Shown here one piece after another: positions 1-10,065 of a DNA stretch of 64,000 bases. How positions within the stretch are numbered: position 1 is the stretch's first letter; each line of letters begins with the position of its first letter. Source of the DNA: Pseudomonas ovata (GTDB taxonomy: Bacteria; Pseudomonadota; Gammaproteobacteria; Pseudomonadales; Pseudomonadaceae). Below the pieces are notes generated by a model. That model was not told where the DNA came from. It saw only the letters and a program-made list of their open reading frames with translations, and did no database searches. A program made the translations under genes and the position numbers. The stretch covers positions 1 to 64,000 of the forward strand of contig NZ_QFFU01000011.1 of the NCBI RefSeq assembly GCF_003131185.1. The letters run 5' to 3'.

Positions 1-1271
1 CGGGCGACCTCGTTGGCGGTGGCGACCATTTCATGGAACGCCGTGGAGACCATGTCCACCGCTTCGCGCTGGCGGTTGGCCGCTTCGGCCATGTCACCGG
101 ACACGCGGGTGGCGCTCTGTGACGAATCAAGAATGCGCGTGGCGGCCTGGCCGATGTGCTGGATCAGGCTGCGGATGGCGCTCAGGAACTGGTTGAACCA
201 GCCGGCCAGTTGCGCGGTTTCGTCGTTGCCGCGCACCGCCAGGGTCACGGTCAGGTCACCTTCACCCTGGGCAATGCCTTCAAGGCCGGTGGAGACGCTG
301 TTGATCGGGCGCACGATCAGGCTGGCAAAACTGGCACCGACCAGGGCGAAAACCACGGCCAGCACGGCGGCGATAATGCCGATCAGCCAGGTCAGTTTAT
401 TGGCCGAGGCCATGACTTCATCCTGGCGGATCAGGCCGATGAAGCTCCAGCCCAACTGTGCCGAAGGATAGATGTTGGCCATAAAGTGCTCGCCGTTGAT
501 TTGTACCTGACGCAGGCCCTGGCCTGTCTTGGCCAGCTCACTGTAGCCGCCGCCCAGTTCGGCCAGTTTCTTGAAGTTGTGCTCGGGTTGCTTGGGGTCG
601 ACCAGCACGGTGCCGTTGTTCTCCATCAGCATCAGGTAGCCGGTCTCGCCCAGCTTGATCTGCTTGACGAGGGTGGTCAGTTGTTTGAGCGACACGTCGA
701 TATTGATCACCGCACCCTGATTGCCCAATGCGTTGGGAATGGCGCGCACAGTACTGACCAGCACGGCATCATCGGCGGCCCAATAGTGCGCTTCGGTGCG
801 CAGAGTCTTGCCAGGGTTGGCCATGGCCAGGCTGTACCAGGGACGAGTACGCGGGTCGTAGTTGCTTAGCTGCGGTTCTTCGGGGCCGATAGCATAGCTG
901 CCGTTGCTCAAGCCCAGCTGGACATAGGCATAGGCCGGGTGGCTCTTGATGATGCGAGTGAACAGGGCGGTGATCTGCCGGTCCGTTTCCGACGGCGCGG
1001 TGCTCGCGGCGTTGGCACTCATGTAGCTTTTCACGTCATTGCCGGAATTGCGCAGCAGCGGATTGCTGGCCAGGTAGTCGACATTCTGGCTGATGCCTTC
1101 GAAGAACAGTTGCATGGCGTTCTCGATCTGGCGGATCTCGCGGCCGCTGCTGTCGATAAAACCTTCGGTGGCTTCGCTGCGCAGGTTGAGGATGACGATG
1201 CTGGCGACGACCACGATGGGCAGGCACGCGATGATTGCAAACGCCCCCGTCAGCTTTTGCTTGATGTTCAT
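1..1271 (-). CDS. methyl-accepting chemotaxis protein, dCache sensor (3' end cut by window edge)
   Basis: This is a membrane chemoreceptor that passes ligand binding to the CheA/CheW array. About 423 residues are visible; the C-terminal signalling hairpin lies beyond the left edge. The start is an ATG at 1271 giving MNIKQKL, followed by a first membrane segment near residues 8-30, a periplasmic double-Cache domain, a second membrane segment near 280-305 and a HAMP domain with the GEGDL motif. The sensor carries YDPRTRPWY, the type of Y-x-R-x-W-Y signature seen in amine- and amino-acid-binding dCache domains. The ligand itself cannot be assigned. It is a close paralogue of the receptor at 4355-6295. 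The family call is secure, the ligand class is inference. Confidence 0.93.
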   Translation of the reverse strand, partial: MNIKQKLTGAFAIIACLPIVVVASIVILNLRSEATEGFIDSSGREIRQIENAMQLFFEGISQNVDYLASNPLLRNSGNDVKSYMSANAASTAPSETDRQITALFTRIIKSHPAYAYVQLGLSNGSYAIGPEEPQLSNYDPRTRPWYSLAMANPGKTLRTEAHYWAADDAVLVSTVRAIPNALGNQGAVINIDVSLKQLTTLVKQIKLGETGYLMLMENNGTVLVDPKQPEHNFKKLAELGGGYSELAKTGQGLRQVQINGEHFMANIYPSAQLGWSFIGLIRQDEVMASANKLTWLIGIIAAVLAVVFALVGASFASLIVRPINSVSTGLEGIAQGEGDLTVTLAVRGNDETAQLAGWFNQFLSAIRSLIQHIGQAATRILDSSQSATRVSGDMAEAANRQREAVDMVSTAFHEMVATANEVA

Positions 1272-1448
1272 GTAGGCTCCGGATTGCTTTATCAACCATG
1301 ATTGCGCCACCGCAGATGCACGCAGGCGGCTCCTCCCAGGACGACCGGGATTTCAAGATGCTGCGAGAGGGTTTCGGCCGACAGACGGTATTCTTGAGCG
1401 GCCAAGGCTCTACATGGCGCTTTCGTAGGCAAGACTCGGGTTCCGGTA

Positions 1449-2222
1449 CTACCTGAAAAACCCGCTGGGCGTCACGCCGAACTGCCGTTTGAACATGGTG
1501 GTAAATGCGCTGGGGCTGTCGTACCCCAGTTGCAGCGCCACATCGATGATGCGTTCGCCGCAGGCCAGCAGTTCCAGCGCCATCAAGAGCCGTGCCTGTT
1601 GGCGCCATTGCCCGAAGGTCATGCCGGTCTGCTTGTGGAACAGGCGCTGGATGGTCTTTTCATCCACCGCCAGGCGCTGTGCCCACAGGGCCAGGGTGCT
1701 GCTGTCGCCGGGGTTGTCCTGCAAGGTGGTGCAGATGGTTTTCAGGCGCGGATCGGTGGGTTGCTGCAAGGCCAGGGGCAGGGTGGGCAAGGTGACGATC
1801 TCGTCGAGGATCAAGCGCATGATCCGCCCGGTGCGCGAGTCTTCGGGGCCGCTCATGTCCAGCCCTACCGAGGCCTTGATCAGCTCGCACAGCAAGGCCG
1901 AGATGCTCACCGCCTTGGTCCGGGTCGGCAGACCCGCCGTGCACTCGGGCTGCACGAACACGCTGCGCATTTTTACCGCGCCCACACAGCGCACGGCATG
2001 CGGCTGCCCGCAGGGCATCCAGATACCGCGGCTGGGTGGCACCACCCACTGACAGGCGGCCGAGTGCACCACCATCACGCCTTCGATGGCATAGATAAGC
2101 TGATGCCTGGCATGGCTGTGCGAGGCAATGAACCAGTTTTCCGGGTAGTCCGTGGCGCTGCTGGTGATCGACCCGGCGCTGGCGTCGATTTCGGCTACGT
2201 GTTCTTGCAGTGATCGGATCAT
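1449..2222 (-). CDS. AraC family transcriptional regulator with N-terminal cupin-like sensor
   Basis: This is a probable DNA-binding regulator of about 257 residues. The C-terminal third holds two helix-turn-helix motifs, including the segments AVDEKTIQRLF and ALQLGYDSPSAFTTMFKRQFG, which are typical of AraC/XylS proteins. The N-terminal half has the small beta-barrel character seen in regulators such as NimR. I chose the ATG at 2222; an in-frame GTG at 2273 would add 17 unconvincing residues. It lies 61 bp downstream of the MFS exporter on the same strand, so the two are probably co-transcribed and the regulator may control that exporter. The effector is unknown. Confidence 0.88.
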   Translation of the reverse strand: MIRSLQEHVAEIDASAGSITSSATDYPENWFIASHSHARHQLIYAIEGVMVVHSAACQWVVPPSRGIWMPCGQPHAVRCVGAVKMRSVFVQPECTAGLPTRTKAVSISALLCELIKASVGLDMSGPEDSRTGRIMRLILDEIVTLPTLPLALQQPTDPRLKTICTTLQDNPGDSSTLALWAQRLAVDEKTIQRLFHKQTGMTFGQWRQQARLLMALELLACGERIIDVALQLGYDSPSAFTTMFKRQFGVTPSGFFR

Positions 2223-2283
2223 GGTGCTTAAACAGTCATCAAAGTGCAGGGCGCACTGTAGAACACCCTGCACGGCATGGGTA

Positions 2284-3504
2284 TCAACGCACGCGGGTTT
2301 TCGGCAGCAAGGCGGTCACCAGCCCCAGCAAGGGCAGCCAGGCGATCAACTGGTAGACCCAGACGATGCCGAACCGGTCGGCCAACTCGCCCAGGCCTGC
2401 GGCACCGATGCCGCTGATGCCGAACATCAGCCCGAACATGATGCCCGAGACCATCCCGACCCGGCCGGGTACGGCCTCTTGCGCATAGACCACCAGGGCG
2501 GCGAACGCCGAGGACATCACCAGGCCGATGACCACTGCCAGCGCCGCCGTCCACGCCAGGTTGGCGTAGGGCAGGGCCAGGGCAAAGGGCGCCACGCCCA
2601 GGAACGAGACCCAGATCACCGCCTTGCGCCCGATGCGGTCACCCACCGGCCCGCCGGCAAAGGTGCCCAATGCCACGGCGGCAAGAAATACGAACAGATA
2701 CAGCTGGCTCTGCTGTACGCTCACCCCGAACCGCTCGATCAGGTAGAAGGTGAAGTAGTTGGTGAATGAGGCGATATAGACGAACTTGGCGAACATCAGC
2801 AGGCAGATCACGACCATGGCCCGCACGACCTGGCTTGATGTCAGTCCCGACGCCAGGCTGGGTGGCATGCGCTTGAGCGTGGCCTGGCCATGACGCAGAT
2901 TCCAGCGTGCCAGGCGCACCAGCACCCAGATTGCCAGCGCGGCGGCCAGCATGAACCAGGCAATCGCCGACTGCCCGTACGGAATCACCACCGCCGCGGT
3001 CAGCAACGGCCCGATGGCCGAGCCGGTATTGCCGCCGACCTGAAAGGTCGATTGCGCGGTACCAAAGCGTCCGCCCGAGGCCAGCCGTGCGACCCGCGAG
3101 GCCTCCGGATGAAAGGTCGCCGAGCCGACCCCGACCACGGCGGCGGCGACCAATAGCATCGCGTAGCTGTCGGCAAAAGCCAGCAAGGCCACGCCGACCA
3201 GGGTCATCACCATGCCAGAGGGCAGCAGCCAGGGCAGCGGACGCTTGTCGGTGTACATCCCCACCCAGGGTTGCAACAACGAAGCGGTAACCTGGTAGAT
3301 CAGCGCAATCGAGCCAATCTGCGCAAAACTCAGGGAAAAATCGCTTTTAAGCAGGGGGTAGATGGACGGCAGCACGGCCTGGATCAGGTCATTGAGCAGA
3401 TGGGCAAAGGCTGCCGCGCCAACGACGGGCAGCAAAAAGCCTGACGGCGCATGGGGATGAGCGGCAGGCGAGGACGTGCCGGGTATCGCGGTCTGTATTG
3501 TCAT
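2284..3504 (-). CDS. MFS transporter, fosmidomycin-resistance (Fsr)-like
   Basis: This is a 12-segment inner-membrane exporter of the major facilitator superfamily, about 406 residues long. Hydrophobic helices recur along the whole protein, and the GDRIGRKAVIW loop matches the MFS signature between helices. The N-terminal AFAHLLNDLIQAVLPSIYPLL stretch is characteristic of the Fsr subgroup, whose E. coli member exports fosmidomycin. The start is the ATG at 3504; the upstream TTG at 3510 adds only two residues. It is followed by the AraC regulator gene. The substrate is not predictable from sequence. Confidence 0.88.
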   Translation of the reverse strand: MTIQTAIPGTSSPAAHPHAPSGFLLPVVGAAAFAHLLNDLIQAVLPSIYPLLKSDFSLSFAQIGSIALIYQVTASLLQPWVGMYTDKRPLPWLLPSGMVMTLVGVALLAFADSYAMLLVAAAVVGVGSATFHPEASRVARLASGGRFGTAQSTFQVGGNTGSAIGPLLTAAVVIPYGQSAIAWFMLAAALAIWVLVRLARWNLRHGQATLKRMPPSLASGLTSSQVVRAMVVICLLMFAKFVYIASFTNYFTFYLIERFGVSVQQSQLYLFVFLAAVALGTFAGGPVGDRIGRKAVIWVSFLGVAPFALALPYANLAWTAALAVVIGLVMSSAFAALVVYAQEAVPGRVGMVSGIMFGLMFGISGIGAAGLGELADRFGIVWVYQLIAWLPLLGLVTALLPKTRVR

Positions 3505-3820
3505 GAGCAAACACTGTACGCAGGGGCCAGAGACATGACGGCTTGCCGGATGAGGCCCGCCGCCTGTGAAGGTCTGGCCAGCGTAGGGGGTTACGCAATG
3601 CCTGTCTCGCGCGCTATGGGCGGTGACTGTTGCGTTTAGGACAATCTGCGCTTATTCGTGCAGTGATGGCGGCCAATGGCTTCTTCCGGGCCGCGGCCTG
3701 GCTTAAGATCCGTGCTCGCTGCAGAGCGCGCATACCCCATGGGCCCCGCAGGTGTCGGGGGCACAGACCGCTTCCGGTTGCGATCAGGATTATCGTTTTC
3801 AGGTAAAGGAGTACAGGTTC

Positions 3821-4291
3821 ATGCCTGCTGTCAGCAGCATTTTTTCTTGCAGAACACTCAGGGCGACGGCGGTCGCGGCCTTGTCTGTGGCCTCGGTCGG
3901 GTGTACTCACACCACCCTGGAGCAGCAGTTCCAGGGCATCGAGGCCTGTGATATCAAGGATGTGTACCTTGATGCCAATACCAGCAAGGCCACAGGCGCC
4001 TATTTTACCGAGCGCCGGTTGCAGCCGTGCCGCCTTGATGAGGCAGCGTTCTATTGCATCAAGGACACGTTCTACGGGTTGACCGTAAGTGAGGTGGTCA
4101 TTCCCTATCGCGGGCCGTTCAGCGTGCATGCGGTGTATCTGGAAGAAAGCCGCCCCGTGGTCGAGCAAAGGCTGCGGGCGCGGTTCAAGGGCATTGCATT
4201 CAACCGTGATGACGGCGCTACGCCGTTTTTGATCGACGATCCCAAACAGCCGGGGCGTACGGTGTTTTATTGTGACCGGCACAGCGAGTGA
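3821..4291 (+). CDS. putative lipoprotein of unknown function
   Basis: This is a 156-residue protein that I cannot assign to a named family. It begins with a lipoprotein-type signal peptide: basic residues, a hydrophobic stretch (ATAVAALSVASVG) and then a cysteine, so it is probably anchored in the outer membrane. Several further cysteines (EACDIK, QPCRLD, FYCIKD, FYCDRH) suggest disulfides in the periplasmic part. The ATG at 3821 is preceded by AAAGGAG at a workable distance, which favours it over the upstream in-frame start at 3752. It is convergent with the chemoreceptor gene, from which a terminator hairpin separates it. Confidence 0.75.
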   Translation: MPAVSSIFSCRTLRATAVAALSVASVGCTHTTLEQQFQGIEACDIKDVYLDANTSKATGAYFTERRLQPCRLDEAAFYCIKDTFYGLTVSEVVIPYRGPFSVHAVYLEESRPVVEQRLRARFKGIAFNRDDGATPFLIDDPKQPGRTVFYCDRHSE

Positions 4292-4307
4292 GGCGGGACA
4301 TATGAAC

Positions 4308-4346
4308 GCAAGACTCGCTCCGGTTGTACCAGGGAGCGGGTCTTGC
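4308..4346. terminator. bidirectional terminator hairpin
   Basis: The arms GCAAGACTCGCTCC (4308-4321) and GGGAGCGGGTCTTGC (4332-4346) pair almost perfectly around a 10-nt loop. The hairpin lies between the convergent lipoprotein and chemoreceptor genes, where a shared terminator is expected. No long T tract follows on either side. Confidence 0.6.
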
Positions 4347-4354
4347 CAGGCATG

Positions 4355-6295
4355 TCAGGATTTGAAGCGTCCCACCAGCCGGTTCAGCTCTTGCGACAGG
4401 TCCGACAGGCGTCCCGAGTCGTCCTGGGCCGAATGGGCCAGGCTTTCAACCAGCTGGGCATCGTCGTAGATCTGCTGGATGTGGCGGTTGATTTCTTCGG
4501 CCACGCTGTGCTGCTCTTCGGCGGCGGCCGAAATCTGCAGGTTCTGATCGCGTATTTCGTTGACCGACAGCTGGATGCCTTCAAAGCTGTCGCGCGCGCT
4601 TTCAATGGATGAGACGCTGGCACGCGAGAGGTCCAGGCAGCTTTCCATCTTCAGCGTCACTTCTTCGGTCTTGCTGCCCAGCGTGCCCAGCAACTGTTCG
4701 ATTTCGCCTGTGGAGTCGGAGGTGCGCTTGGCCAGCGCCCTGACTTCATCGGCCACCACGGCAAAGCCACGGCCCTGATCACCCGCGCGGGCCGCTTCGA
4801 TGGCGGCATTGAGGGCCAGCAGGTTGGTCTGCTCGGCAATGCTGCGGATGGTGCCGATGATCTGGTTGATGCTGCGGCTGCCGGCCTCCAGCTCCAGCAT
4901 GGCCTGGGACGACTCGGTCAGGCGCCGGCCCAGCCGATTGACGTTGTCGGTGGTGGCCTCGATCTGTTGCTTGCCCTCGGCCACTCGACGGTGCCCGTTC
5001 TCGGCAGAGCCTGCCGCGCCGCTGCACGAGCGCGCCACTTCGTTGGCGGTGGCCACCATTTCGTTGAATGCCGTGGAGACCAGCTCGACCGCCTCACGCT
5101 GGCGCTCGGCCGCCTTGTTCATGTTGGTGGCGACCTCGCTGTTGGTGCGCGAGGCATCCTGCAGGTTGGTCGATGCCGCACCAATGTGCTGAATCAACTG
5201 GCGGATGGCGCCCAGGAATTTATTGAACCAGCCTGCCAGTTCGGCCGTCTCGTCCTTGCCTTGCACCGACAACTCTTTGCGCAGATCACCTTCGCCCTGG
5301 GCAATGGCCTGCAAGCCGTGGCTCACCTGGTTGATGGGTTTGACGATGATCCGGGAGAAGGCGGCCGCCACCAGCCCGAAGATCAGCACCAGTATCGCGA
5401 CAATGGACATCGTCAGGTAGGTCATCCGCGTGGCCTCGGCCATGACCTCGTCATGTTCGATCAAGCCGACATAGCGCCAGCCAAGGACAGGCGATGTCCA
5501 GACGTTGGCCATGTAGCGCACGCCGTTGATTTCAACTTCAGTGGCGCCTTGTTCAGTGCTTGCCAGTTGTGCGTAAGGCGCGCCCAGTTCCTTGAGCGGT
5601 TTGAAGTTGTGCCCCGCGTCTCGCGGGTCGACCAGCACCACGCCATCCTCGACCAGCATGACGTAGCCGCTTTTGCCCAGCTTGATGCTCTTGATCAGTT
5701 CAGTCAGGTTCTTGAGCGAAACACTGACGACAAAGACGCCCTTGGGTTTGCCGGCGCTGTCCAGCAAGGTGCGGGCGCTGCCCACCAGGGCGACGTCGTC
5801 CTTGGCGTAGTAATAGGCCGGTGTACGCACACTCTTGCCAGGGCTGGCCATCGCCGCTTTATACCAGGGGCGTGCGCGTGGATCGTAGTTGGCCAGTTGT
5901 GGGTCATCCGGCCATTTGGCATAGGTGCCATCCTCCAGGCCGATCGAGAGGATCGCGGCCGAAGGGTGCGTGGCGCCGTAGCGCGCAAAGCGCTCGATGG
6001 TCTGGGCGGCTGGGGCGGGAAGCGGCTCGCTGGCGGCGTTGGCGCCTCGATAATCCTTCAAGGTCTCGACAGTGCTGTAGGCCGGGTCAGTCGACATCTG
6101 GTCGACGTTCTGCGCCGTGCCGTCGAAGAACTGACGAATGTTGCCGTCAATCTGCAGCATCTCCCGCGTGCTGCCGTCGACAAATTGCTCGAATGCCTGG
6201 GTACGCGTATTCAGGATAGCGATCACGGCCACCACGCTCACCGGAATGAACGCCACCGATATGAACGCCAGCACCAGCTTGTTCTTGATATTCAT
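4355..6295 (-). CDS. methyl-accepting chemotaxis protein, dCache sensor
   Basis: This is a complete 646-residue chemoreceptor. It has membrane segment 1 near residues 8-30, a periplasmic dCache domain with YDPRARPWY followed by AYYYAKDD, membrane segment 2 near 285-307, a HAMP domain with QGEGDLR, and the cytoplasmic hairpin whose tip includes [13 protein letters not shown]. The dCache signature suggests an amino-acid or amine-like ligand, which is inference. It closely resembles the truncated receptor at 1-1271, so one probably arose by duplication. No che genes lie nearby, so it should feed the core array encoded elsewhere. Confidence 0.95.
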   Translation of the reverse strand: MNIKNKLVLAFISVAFIPVSVVAVIAILNTRTQAFEQFVDGSTREMLQIDGNIRQFFDGTAQNVDQMSTDPAYSTVETLKDYRGANAASEPLPAPAAQTIERFARYGATHPSAAILSIGLEDGTYAKWPDDPQLANYDPRARPWYKAAMASPGKSVRTPAYYYAKDDVALVGSARTLLDSAGKPKGVFVVSVSLKNLTELIKSIKLGKSGYVMLVEDGVVLVDPRDAGHNFKPLKELGAPYAQLASTEQGATEVEINGVRYMANVWTSPVLGWRYVGLIEHDEVMAEATRMTYLTMSIVAILVLIFGLVAAAFSRIIVKPINQVSHGLQAIAQGEGDLRKELSVQGKDETAELAGWFNKFLGAIRQLIQHIGAASTNLQDASRTNSEVATNMNKAAERQREAVELVSTAFNEMVATANEVARSCSGAAGSAENGHRRVAEGKQQIEATTDNVNRLGRRLTESSQAMLELEAGSRSINQIIGTIRSIAEQTNLLALNAAIEAARAGDQGRGFAVVADEVRALAKRTSDSTGEIEQLLGTLGSKTEEVTLKMESCLDLSRASVSSIESARDSFEGIQLSVNEIRDQNLQISAAAEEQHSVAEEINRHIQQIYDDAQLVESLAHSAQDDSGRLSDLSQELNRLVGRFKS

Positions 6296-6493
6296 GGGCA
6301 GACCATCTGTTTAGGAGGATGCGCAAATGGCCGGCTACAGGGGCGACTTGCCTGGTTTGTGTCGGCCAATAACAGCAAAACTTGAAGCAAGGTGGGTAAA
6401 CCATCCTGTGCAGACACAGCGACCAGGCTTTAAGATTCAGGACTTTGTGCACCGGGGAATGAAAAGGTGTGTATCCCAGGGAGTGGTGACCGA

Positions 6494-6826
6494 GTGAATC
6501 CTGCGCAGCTGCGCTTCAGACCGAGACTCATCCTGGCGCTGGCCATGTCGGTGCTGGCCGGCCTCTGGCTGGGCGCGCCGGTGCTGTCCAATGCCTGGAT
6601 GCTGTTGACGGAGCGCAACAACTTCATTCCGGCCGAGTCATCGATCTGGACCTTCGAGCCCTATGAAATCAACCAGGGATCTTCCAATTACTGGATCTAC
6701 GGTGAAGACCGGGTCAATTACTACTACTTTGCCTATACCCCACAGATGCCTTACCGGCTGATTGCCAAGCGCAATCGGTGTGCAGGTTTTGACCGGCGCG
6801 ATGTCCGCACCTGGTGCGCGCCGTAA
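6494..6826 (+). CDS. hypothetical protein with one N-terminal membrane segment
   Basis: This is a small protein of about 110 residues without a recognisable family. A basic start is followed by a hydrophobic helix (LILALAMSVLAGLWLGAPVL) that could be a signal anchor. The remainder is rich in aromatic residues, especially tyrosine (SSNYWIYGEDRVNYYYFAY), and ends with two cysteines. I prefer the GTG at 6494 because AGGGAG lies about 9 nt upstream; another in-frame GTG at 6467 is possible. It precedes two genes of unknown function on the same strand. Confidence 0.6.
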   Translation: MNPAQLRFRPRLILALAMSVLAGLWLGAPVLSNAWMLLTERNNFIPAESSIWTFEPYEINQGSSNYWIYGEDRVNYYYFAYTPQMPYRLIAKRNRCAGFDRRDVRTWCAP

Positions 6827-6877
6827 CACCTGTCTTTTCGCGACACTCCCTGTTTTCCCTTGGCTGGATTACCTTTT

Positions 6878-8014
6878 ATGAAGCGTTGGATATGCCAGGT
6901 GATGGTGGCAGCAAGTGCCCTGTCGCTGTTTGATGGATCAGAGGCGCAGGCCGCCAGTTTCGACTGCCGCAAGGCCACGGCCGACGTTGAACACATGATT
7001 TGCGATACACCTTCATTGTCATTGCTCGATGAGCAACTGGCGGCCGCCTTCAAACCGCTGAAAAACCAGCGCTCGTTGCAGTCGATCCAGAGCGATTGGC
7101 TGGCAAGCGTGCGTGACGAGTGTGAGACGGTCGAGTGCCTGGAGGATGCTTACACACGGCAGGTGCGTTTCCTGACGCCGGTGCCGGAAAAGTCGTCGGT
7201 AAATCCGAAGAGCCTGCAGCCGTTGCCGACCGGGCAGGGTTATGTTCAGCGTGATCACCCGTGGCCGCGCTGGACGCTGTCCGGCATGCCGCAAGGCGAC
7301 CTGGGTCGCCAGCGCTATATTGTTGCCGCTACCCGGCGCTCAGGCATCATGCATGTCATCCTGTTTTCCGGGGACTTCGATAAAAGCCTGTTCTGTTACC
7401 GGGGCAATTTGTACGAGTACGTCGACAAGTTCCCGGGACCCCGACCGACCCTGCACACCATTGCCGAGAACATTTGCCTGGACGGGGCTGACGATATCGG
7501 GGGCAACGATGAGGGCAAACATTATGCCGGCCTGATTGATGGCATGCTTTATTACCGCCAGCAGATGAGCACCTATGAGTTCAAGGGCATGTCCTACGTG
7601 CTGGGCTCCAATGCGGCACCGCGGGAAAGCAGTCTGCTGCACCGGTCGCTTTCCCGCTCGCTGGAAAACGCCAAGGCGGTCTTGTTGTTCTCTGCTGACA
7701 ACGGTTACGGCCAACTGGGCATGTATTACAGCCATGTCGGAAAGTCAGAAGACATTGCGCCCGGCAATGGCCCGCAAACCCGATGGCTGATCTACAACCC
7801 CACCTGGAACCCGTCGCGCCCGGTGGTGTATTTCATCAACAGCCTGAGCTTTATCTGGCGTGCTGACCTGGTCGACAAGACGCTGAGCAAGATTATCGAG
7901 GTGGACGACAAGACGCAGGTCCACAGCCCGACCCCGATGGAGGTCAATGGTCGGGAAGGCGTCATTTACCTGGAGGATGACCAGTTGATGATGGCCATAG
8001 CGCCGGATGACTGA
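6878..8014 (+). CDS. secreted protein with N-terminal LprI-like (lysozyme-inhibitor type) domain
   Basis: This is a 378-residue exported protein. After a signal peptide ending near EAQA, residues 25-100 match the LprI/DUF1311 pattern: SFDCRKA, VEHMICDTPSLSLLDEQL and a later DEC...CLEDAY pair of cysteines. In mycobacterial LprI this domain binds lysozyme. The rest, from about residue 110, has no family I recognise and looks like a globular periplasmic region. The ATG at 6878 gives a clean signal peptide; the TTG at 6860 would extend it by six residues. It lies upstream of a membrane protein gene at 8045, and the two may form an operon. Confidence 0.7.
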   Translation: MKRWICQVMVAASALSLFDGSEAQAASFDCRKATADVEHMICDTPSLSLLDEQLAAAFKPLKNQRSLQSIQSDWLASVRDECETVECLEDAYTRQVRFLTPVPEKSSVNPKSLQPLPTGQGYVQRDHPWPRWTLSGMPQGDLGRQRYIVAATRRSGIMHVILFSGDFDKSLFCYRGNLYEYVDKFPGPRPTLHTIAENICLDGADDIGGNDEGKHYAGLIDGMLYYRQQMSTYEFKGMSYVLGSNAAPRESSLLHRSLSRSLENAKAVLLFSADNGYGQLGMYYSHVGKSEDIAPGNGPQTRWLIYNPTWNPSRPVVYFINSLSFIWRADLVDKTLSKIIEVDDKTQVHSPTPMEVNGREGVIYLEDDQLMMAIAPDD

Positions 8015-8044
8015 TGTGAAATCCAACAGCTCAAGTTTGACGTC

Positions 8045-8986
8045 ATGACCCTGTGGCGGCGCATGCTCTGCGGCATATTGATCCACGGGCTTTTTTGCGT
8101 GGGCTACGTTTTTCTCAACGACTTCGTGGCCCATCTCTACGGCTCGATCAATGGCGGGCTGACGTCACGGGGCGTGAATATCCGGCTGACCAGCCGGTTT
8201 CTCTTCGAGGTGTTCATCGGCATCAACCTGGTGCTGGCGTTGATACCGTCACTGCGGATCAGGTTGTTGCTGTGGGCGGTGTGGGTGGCGCTGATTCCCT
8301 TGTGGTTGCTGCCGTACCACCCGTTGCGGGCGTTGTTCTATGGTGTTGCCCAAGGGGCCTTTACCCTGGCGGCCATCCTTGCCTGCGCCGGGCTGGATGC
8401 CTGGTGCCGGCGTAAGGTCGCCGTCGGAAAAACCTCGGGGCTGGCACAGGAGCTGAAGGACATTGCCGGACATTTTCCACCGCGGCTGCCGGCACTTCGC
8501 GAAGGTTATCCGTGGGTACGGTCGCTGGCGTCCGTGGGCATGGGCGCCTACCAGATGGCCTTCATGCCCTGCGCCGCCAGCCGGCAACGGTTGCACAGCC
8601 TTATCGAACGCCAGGGGCTCACCACTGAAATAGCGCGCACGGCGCGTTTCGTCACGCTTGGCAATGCTGAGGGTGAAGTGCTGTCATGGCGTGAAAACGC
8701 CGAGTTCGACGGGCATGCAGTGATCATGATCACCCACAGCGCCGCCCTGGTGCAGGCCGTGCGCGAGCTGCCCATCACGCCGCCTGCGCCGTGGGTCGTG
8801 TTTCCTGACTTCAACCCGCAAGGGCTGGGCAATATGCAGGGCACTCTGCTGGGATGGTGGGCGTTGTATTTCCAGCCTTTCTGGGACTCGCTCGACGTAT
8901 CGCAAAAGCAGGCGTTTCTTGATGAGCGCAAGGCACCGTTGGCGTGGCGGGAGTATCTTGAGTTTCATGCTGACGGTATTCAGTGA
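8045..8986 (+). CDS. membrane protein of unknown function
   Basis: This is a 313-residue protein with three or four hydrophobic helices in its first 125 residues (for example LLLWAVWVALIPLWLLPY) and a long soluble C-terminal part. I see no catalytic motif or family signature. It starts 31 bp after the LprI-domain protein ends, on the same strand, so co-expression is likely. It ends against the convergent ftrA gene. It could be an envelope protein working with its upstream neighbour, but no function should be assigned. Confidence 0.65.
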   Translation: MTLWRRMLCGILIHGLFCVGYVFLNDFVAHLYGSINGGLTSRGVNIRLTSRFLFEVFIGINLVLALIPSLRIRLLLWAVWVALIPLWLLPYHPLRALFYGVAQGAFTLAAILACAGLDAWCRRKVAVGKTSGLAQELKDIAGHFPPRLPALREGYPWVRSLASVGMGAYQMAFMPCAASRQRLHSLIERQGLTTEIARTARFVTLGNAEGEVLSWRENAEFDGHAVIMITHSAALVQAVRELPITPPAPWVVFPDFNPQGLGNMQGTLLGWWALYFQPFWDSLDVSQKQAFLDERKAPLAWREYLEFHADGIQ

Positions 8987-9001
8987 TCCGTCAGCGGGCC
9001 C

Positions 9002-9955
9002 TCAAGCCCGCGCAAACTGCTTGCGATAGCTCATCGGGCTCACCCCCACCAGATTGCGGAAATGCCGCCGGAACGATTCCTCGGAACCAAAGCCGGCCTT
9101 TTCCACCACTTCGCTGAGCCTGACCCGCGAGGACTCCAGCAGCTCCTTGGCGTAGGCCACCCGCTCACCCAGCAGCCAGTCGTATGGCGTCAGCCCCGTG
9201 CATTCCATGAAACTGCGATGCAGCGTACGGGTGCTCACGGCGGCACGGTCGGCCATGTCCTTGATGGTCAACGGGCGCTGCAGATCGCTGCGGATCCAGT
9301 CCATCAGGTTGGAAATGGGCGCATCGCTGGTGCTGACCAGCTGGCGGGTGGCGTATTGCGACTGGCCACCTTCGCGGTGCGGCGGGATGACCATGCGTTG
9401 GGCGACCATGTTGGCCACGCGCGAACCATGATCCTTGCGCACCAGGTGCAGCATCATGTCCAGGCCGGCCGCGGAGCCTGCGGCGGTGACGATGGTTTCT
9501 TCATCGACGTACAGCTCGTTGGGCTGGATGCTCAGCGCCGGGTACATGCTGGCCAGCAGGTCGGTGAAGCGCCAGTGCGTGGTGACCTTGTGGCCGTCGA
9601 GCAGGCCGGCGGCGGCCAGCACAAAGGCGCCGGTGCAGATCGAGCAGATGCGCGCGCCACGGGCATGGGCGGCCTGCAGTTGGTCGATCAGGCGTTGTGG
9701 CACTTCGGCTTCGACACCGCGCCAGCCGGGCACGATGATGGTGTCCGCGCTTTCCAGCAGCACTTCGCCTGCGGTGGGGGTGATGGTGATGCCGCCAGCG
9801 GCGGTGATCGGGCCGTCGTCCACCGCGTAGGTGGCAAACTCGTACCAGGGCACGCCCAGTTCCGGGCGCTTGAGGGCAAACACCTCGACCGTGCAGCCGA
9901 ATTCGAAGGTGCACAACTGGTTGTAGATGAGCGCGACGACGAGATGATTCTTCAT
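9002..9955 (-). CDS. ftrA: GlxA-family transcriptional regulator FtrA (DJ-1/PfpI domain plus AraC HTH)
   Basis: This is a 317-residue regulator. Residues 1-185 form a DJ-1/PfpI fold with the nucleophile-elbow motif SICTGAFVLA. Residues 215-317 form an AraC-type double helix-turn-helix (AAVSTRTLHRSFMECTG and KAGFGSEESFRRHFRNLVG). The opening MKNHLVVALIYNQLCTFEFGC closely matches proteins annotated FtrA. The physiological signal of this group is not well defined. It is divergent from another DJ-1-fold gene at 10066, with a 110-bp shared promoter region, so it may regulate that gene. Confidence 0.9.
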   Translation of the reverse strand: MKNHLVVALIYNQLCTFEFGCTVEVFALKRPELGVPWYEFATYAVDDGPITAAGGITITPTAGEVLLESADTIIVPGWRGVEAEVPQRLIDQLQAAHARGARICSICTGAFVLAAAGLLDGHKVTTHWRFTDLLASMYPALSIQPNELYVDEETIVTAAGSAAGLDMMLHLVRKDHGSRVANMVAQRMVIPPHREGGQSQYATRQLVSTSDAPISNLMDWIRSDLQRPLTIKDMADRAAVSTRTLHRSFMECTGLTPYDWLLGERVAYAKELLESSRVRLSEVVEKAGFGSEESFRRHFRNLVGVSPMSYRKQFARA

Positions 9956-10065
9956 GGCAGCATGTGACCGGATATTGGCATTACCGACAGTAGTTGGCCT
10001 TGATGCTACTGCGTAATCTTTGCCCTGTCACTGAGGTGAAATCATTTTTTCGGAGCCCGTTCCAT

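Noticed and set aside
4967..6385. Plus-strand open frame of 472 codons opposite the chemoreceptor
   Set aside because: It is a frame shadow caused by GC-rich third positions; the minus strand encodes a full chemoreceptor with clear domains.
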